From NCBI GenBank assembly GCA_964620605.1, contig CAZUHQ010000001.1, positions 1 through 64,000 of the forward strand: a DNA stretch of 64,000 nt, in the 5' to 3' direction. The translations under genes were made by a program, and so were the position numbers. Under the pieces are notes generated by a model. The model made no database searches, had not been told where the DNA came from, and saw only the letters and a program-made list of their open reading frames with translations. How positions within the stretch are numbered: the first letter of the stretch is position 1; each line of letters begins with the position of its first letter. The stretch comes from Thalassotalea_E sp964620605. GTDB lineage: Bacteria > Pseudomonadota > Gammaproteobacteria > Enterobacterales > Alteromonadaceae. Below are positions 62,200 to 64,000 of the stretch, one piece after another.

Positions 62200-62499
62200 G
62201 ATAATAAATAGCGCACTATAGCGTAATTTTGCTGATTTTTCTCTATTGAGTGTAAAATTTACTATGGCGTATTGTTCCGGATTAGTCGCGGCAATGGTTG
62301 TTATTTGCGTAATAAGCGAAGGATTTCTTTAGGCTATGCTCCTGGTAGTTGTTGCTAGGTAAACAAGCAAAACGCTGCGAGTCCTTCAATGGAAGCTCAG
62401 CACCCGCATCCCTGCTGATGATGCTTGCTCTTATTACCATAGCAACATATTTGTTTATCAATGGACTAAATAAATAACCACAATTAAGAGGAACACGCC
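62200..62499. other. Intergenic stretch with a possible repeat, no confident gene
   Basis: About 300 bases between gmk and the LysE gene. The minus strand is open (62282-62554) and ends YYANNNHCRD, but its start lies inside the LysE gene and no domain is seen. TCAGCA/TGCTGA (62397-62418) is a 6-bp inverted repeat. It may be a dispersed repeat or a decayed gene. Confidence 0.35.
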
Positions 62500-63114
62500 C
62501 TAGTGTTTTGTTAATAATAAGTTCGCGCCTGACAAGCCTAAAAAACTTGCGCACCCACGGTTAAATAATTTTGCGGTTTGTGGTTGATTAAAGCAATGAC
62601 GCAGATAACGCCCGAATAAGCCGTAGATAGTGATGGCAATTAATTCCAATAGCAGAAAAATCCCGCCGAGCTGTAAAAATTGGCTGTTGATGTTGGTACT
62701 CGGCTCGATAAATTGTGGCAAAAATGCCGTGAAAATTAAAATGGCTTTCGGGTTGCCCGCTGCCAGAGCAAATTCTTGTCGGGCTAATATCAGGTAATTA
62801 TTCGAGCTATGTTGTTCTGTTGTTGGCATGGAGGTTGTCTGCCAAAGCTGAATCGCAATCCAGAGTAAATAACCGGCACCGATGATTTTAATTGCTAAGA
62901 AAATGCTTTCTGAAGCATATAACACGGCGGCAAGGCCAGAAGCAGCGAGTGCTATCATTAGGCTAAAGGCAATAATACGTCCCAAGCTAGCAATAAGGGC
63001 AATGCTGACGCCATAGCACTTGGCATTATTCATCGCCAATAAATTGTTGGGGCCAGGTGCCATATTTAAGGCAAAGCAGGCGGGAATAAAAACGAGTAAA
63101 TTGAGTAAGTCCAT
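62500..63114 (-). CDS. LysE/RhtB-family amino acid exporter
   Basis: 204 residues with six hydrophobic segments. The family signature is at the N-terminus (ALNMAPGPNNLLAMNNAKCYG), with GAGYLLWIAIQLW, AAGNPKAILIFTAFLPQF and the C-terminal ANLLLTKH. It would export an amino acid such as homoserine, threonine or lysine; the substrate cannot be read from the sequence. Single gene. Confidence 0.9.
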   Translation of the reverse strand: MDLLNLLVFIPACFALNMAPGPNNLLAMNNAKCYGVSIALIASLGRIIAFSLMIALAASGLAAVLYASESIFLAIKIIGAGYLLWIAIQLWQTTSMPTTEQHSSNNYLILARQEFALAAGNPKAILIFTAFLPQFIEPSTNINSQFLQLGGIFLLLELIAITIYGLFGRYLRHCFNQPQTAKLFNRGCASFLGLSGANLLLTKH

Positions 63115-63146
63115 GAGTTGATGCTCGTGTGAATTATTGTTGTTTG

Positions 63147-63680
63147 TTATAAACTAGTCTTGGTATAGACAAGGGTATGATTTAATTCGCCGGATGGCAA
63201 TTTACTTTCATTGAGTAAGGTTGTTTGATATTGATAGCCACAACGTAGAGCAACAGCCTGACTTTTTAGGTTAGATTCGGCGGCTTTGATCTCGATACAT
63301 TGAGCGTTAAGCTGTTCAAATGCATACTTTTCCAGCGTTTGCACTGCTTCGGTAATAAAGCCTTGTCCGGTTGCAGATGTTTTTAACCAATACCCAAGTT
63401 CAAAATGGCCTTTGCTTTTATCCTTGATCAGCAAACCGATGGCACCGATTAATTCATTGCTGCATTTCTCAATAATAAAATAGCGCAGTTCATGCTCAAA
63501 GTTGTTAAAGTTTTTGATTGCTCGTTGAGTATCAGCAATCGACTCTGCTTCGGTTAGCGCATAAGGTACCCAAAGCAGAAACTGCTCAAGTTCTGCTTTG
63601 CTTTCACGGATTGCTGCTAACACTGTCGGCTGTAATGCCAGCGATGGCGGCTCAAGTTTTAATCGGTCACTTTCTAACAT
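63147..63680 (-). CDS. GNAT acetyltransferase, RimJ/RimL-like
   Basis: 177 residues of the Acetyltransf_3 type. RLKLEPPSLA at the start, FIIEKCSNELIGAIGLL, GHFELGYWLKTSATGQGFITEA (acetyl-CoA site) and ALRCGYQYQTTLLNE near the end. Usually N-terminal acetylation of a ribosomal protein or acetylation of a small molecule. 32 bases before the LysE gene on the same strand. Confidence 0.9.
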   Translation of the reverse strand: MLESDRLKLEPPSLALQPTVLAAIRESKAELEQFLLWVPYALTEAESIADTQRAIKNFNNFEHELRYFIIEKCSNELIGAIGLLIKDKSKGHFELGYWLKTSATGQGFITEAVQTLEKYAFEQLNAQCIEIKAAESNLKSQAVALRCGYQYQTTLLNESKLPSGELNHTLVYTKTSL

Positions 63681-63748
63681 GAGTAGTTATTTGCTAATGT
63701 TAAAGGTAGCTTTCGATTAACTTATCTACCCTTTGCTTGGCCTAATTA

Positions 63749-64000
63749 TTAATGTGAATTTTCATTACCTTGATATTTTAAAGGAACAGTGGTACCACCA
63801 AAGCCATTCCAGCCCCAGCAGACTAATCCCGTATCATCTTTTGCACAAGAATAATGGTAACCTACAGTTATATCAGTAGGGTTTGATAATGCGGGAACAT
63901 CCAGTTCACCATAATAGTTATCGCCCCAACAAGTAACGCCGTTGTCATCTATTGCACAGCTATGTCTAGGGCCAGCAACCACTTTAGTTGGATTGTTTAA
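63749..64000 (-). CDS. C-terminal end of an RCC1-repeat protein (partial)
   Basis: The frame runs off the right edge; 83 residues are seen. They hold repeats of the RCC1/BNR type: VVAGPRHSCAIDDNGVTCWGDN and ITVGYHYSCAKDDTGLVCWGWN, each with a Cys pair (SCA...CWG) typical of bacterial secreted RCC1 proteins. A beta-propeller surface or secreted protein is likely. It ends at 63749, well before the GNAT start. Confidence 0.85.
   Translation of the reverse strand, partial: LNNPTKVVAGPRHSCAIDDNGVTCWGDNYYGELDVPALSNPTDITVGYHYSCAKDDTGLVCWGWNGFGGTTVPLKYQGNENSH

Noticed and set aside
1..64000. tRNA, rRNA, CRISPR, prophage or complete insertion sequence
   Set aside because: No cloverleaf with TTCGA-type arm, no rRNA core, no regularly spaced direct repeats, and no transposase or integrase reading frame was found by eye.

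Overview
The window is chromosomal DNA of a marine gammaproteobacterium of the order Alteromonadales. The Colwelliaceae/Thalassotalea side is my best guess from gene order and protein style, not from a search. Nearly every block keeps the neighbourhood known from Escherichia coli and its relatives, with moderate GC (I estimate low-to-mid 40s percent) and Gln/Leu-rich proteins. The sequence is a draft scaffold: two runs of exactly ten Ns (8896-8905 and 41884-41893) mark contig joins, and both damage a gene.

Layout. 1-5077: bfd, then the haem operon cyaY-hemC-hemD-hemX-hemY on the minus strand. 5188-11267: lptM-lysA-dapF-DUF484-yigB-uvrD on the plus strand; xerC is missing from its usual place and yigB is split by a gap plus a stray TRAP-transporter fragment. 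11364-17984: a YfiR-domain histidine kinase, rarD, yigI-like thioesterase, recQ, a small cytochrome c and two small conserved proteins. 17988-21889: a c-di-GMP locus, with a class I c-di-GMP riboswitch (GEMM-I) on the minus strand in front of a GGDEF gene, divergent from a TPR protein with a degenerate GGDEF-like tail. 22033-25444: rep, ubiK and an SPFH protein.

25564-39007 is the branched-chain amino acid region: ilvL-G-M-E-D-A on the minus strand with a leader peptide and attenuator not covered by larger ORFs, divergent yifB, then ilvY and ilvC. Between yifB and ilvY sits an AT-rich accessory island (34178-36479): a zinc-ribbon membrane protein, a large exported-looking protein with an RTX/hemolysin-type Ca-binding cassette and an apparently frameshifted signal peptide, and a small two-helix membrane protein. 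This island is the least explained part of the window.

39159-47535: waaA, a family 9 glycosyltransferase (with a gap) and kdkA for the LPS inner core, then a TetR regulator, coaD, a lipoprotein, mutM and an ATP-grasp enzyme. 47705-52186: a DUF885 peptidase, a hairpin-rich intergenic element, a PhoD-like phosphatase and a lone receiver protein. 52288-62182, minus strand: ubiE-ubiJ-ubiB and gmk-rpoZ-spoT-ridA-trmH-recG, with a strong terminator between rpoZ and spoT. The window ends with a LysE exporter, a GNAT acetyltransferase and the end of an RCC1-repeat protein. I found no tRNA, rRNA, CRISPR array, complete insertion sequence or prophage.
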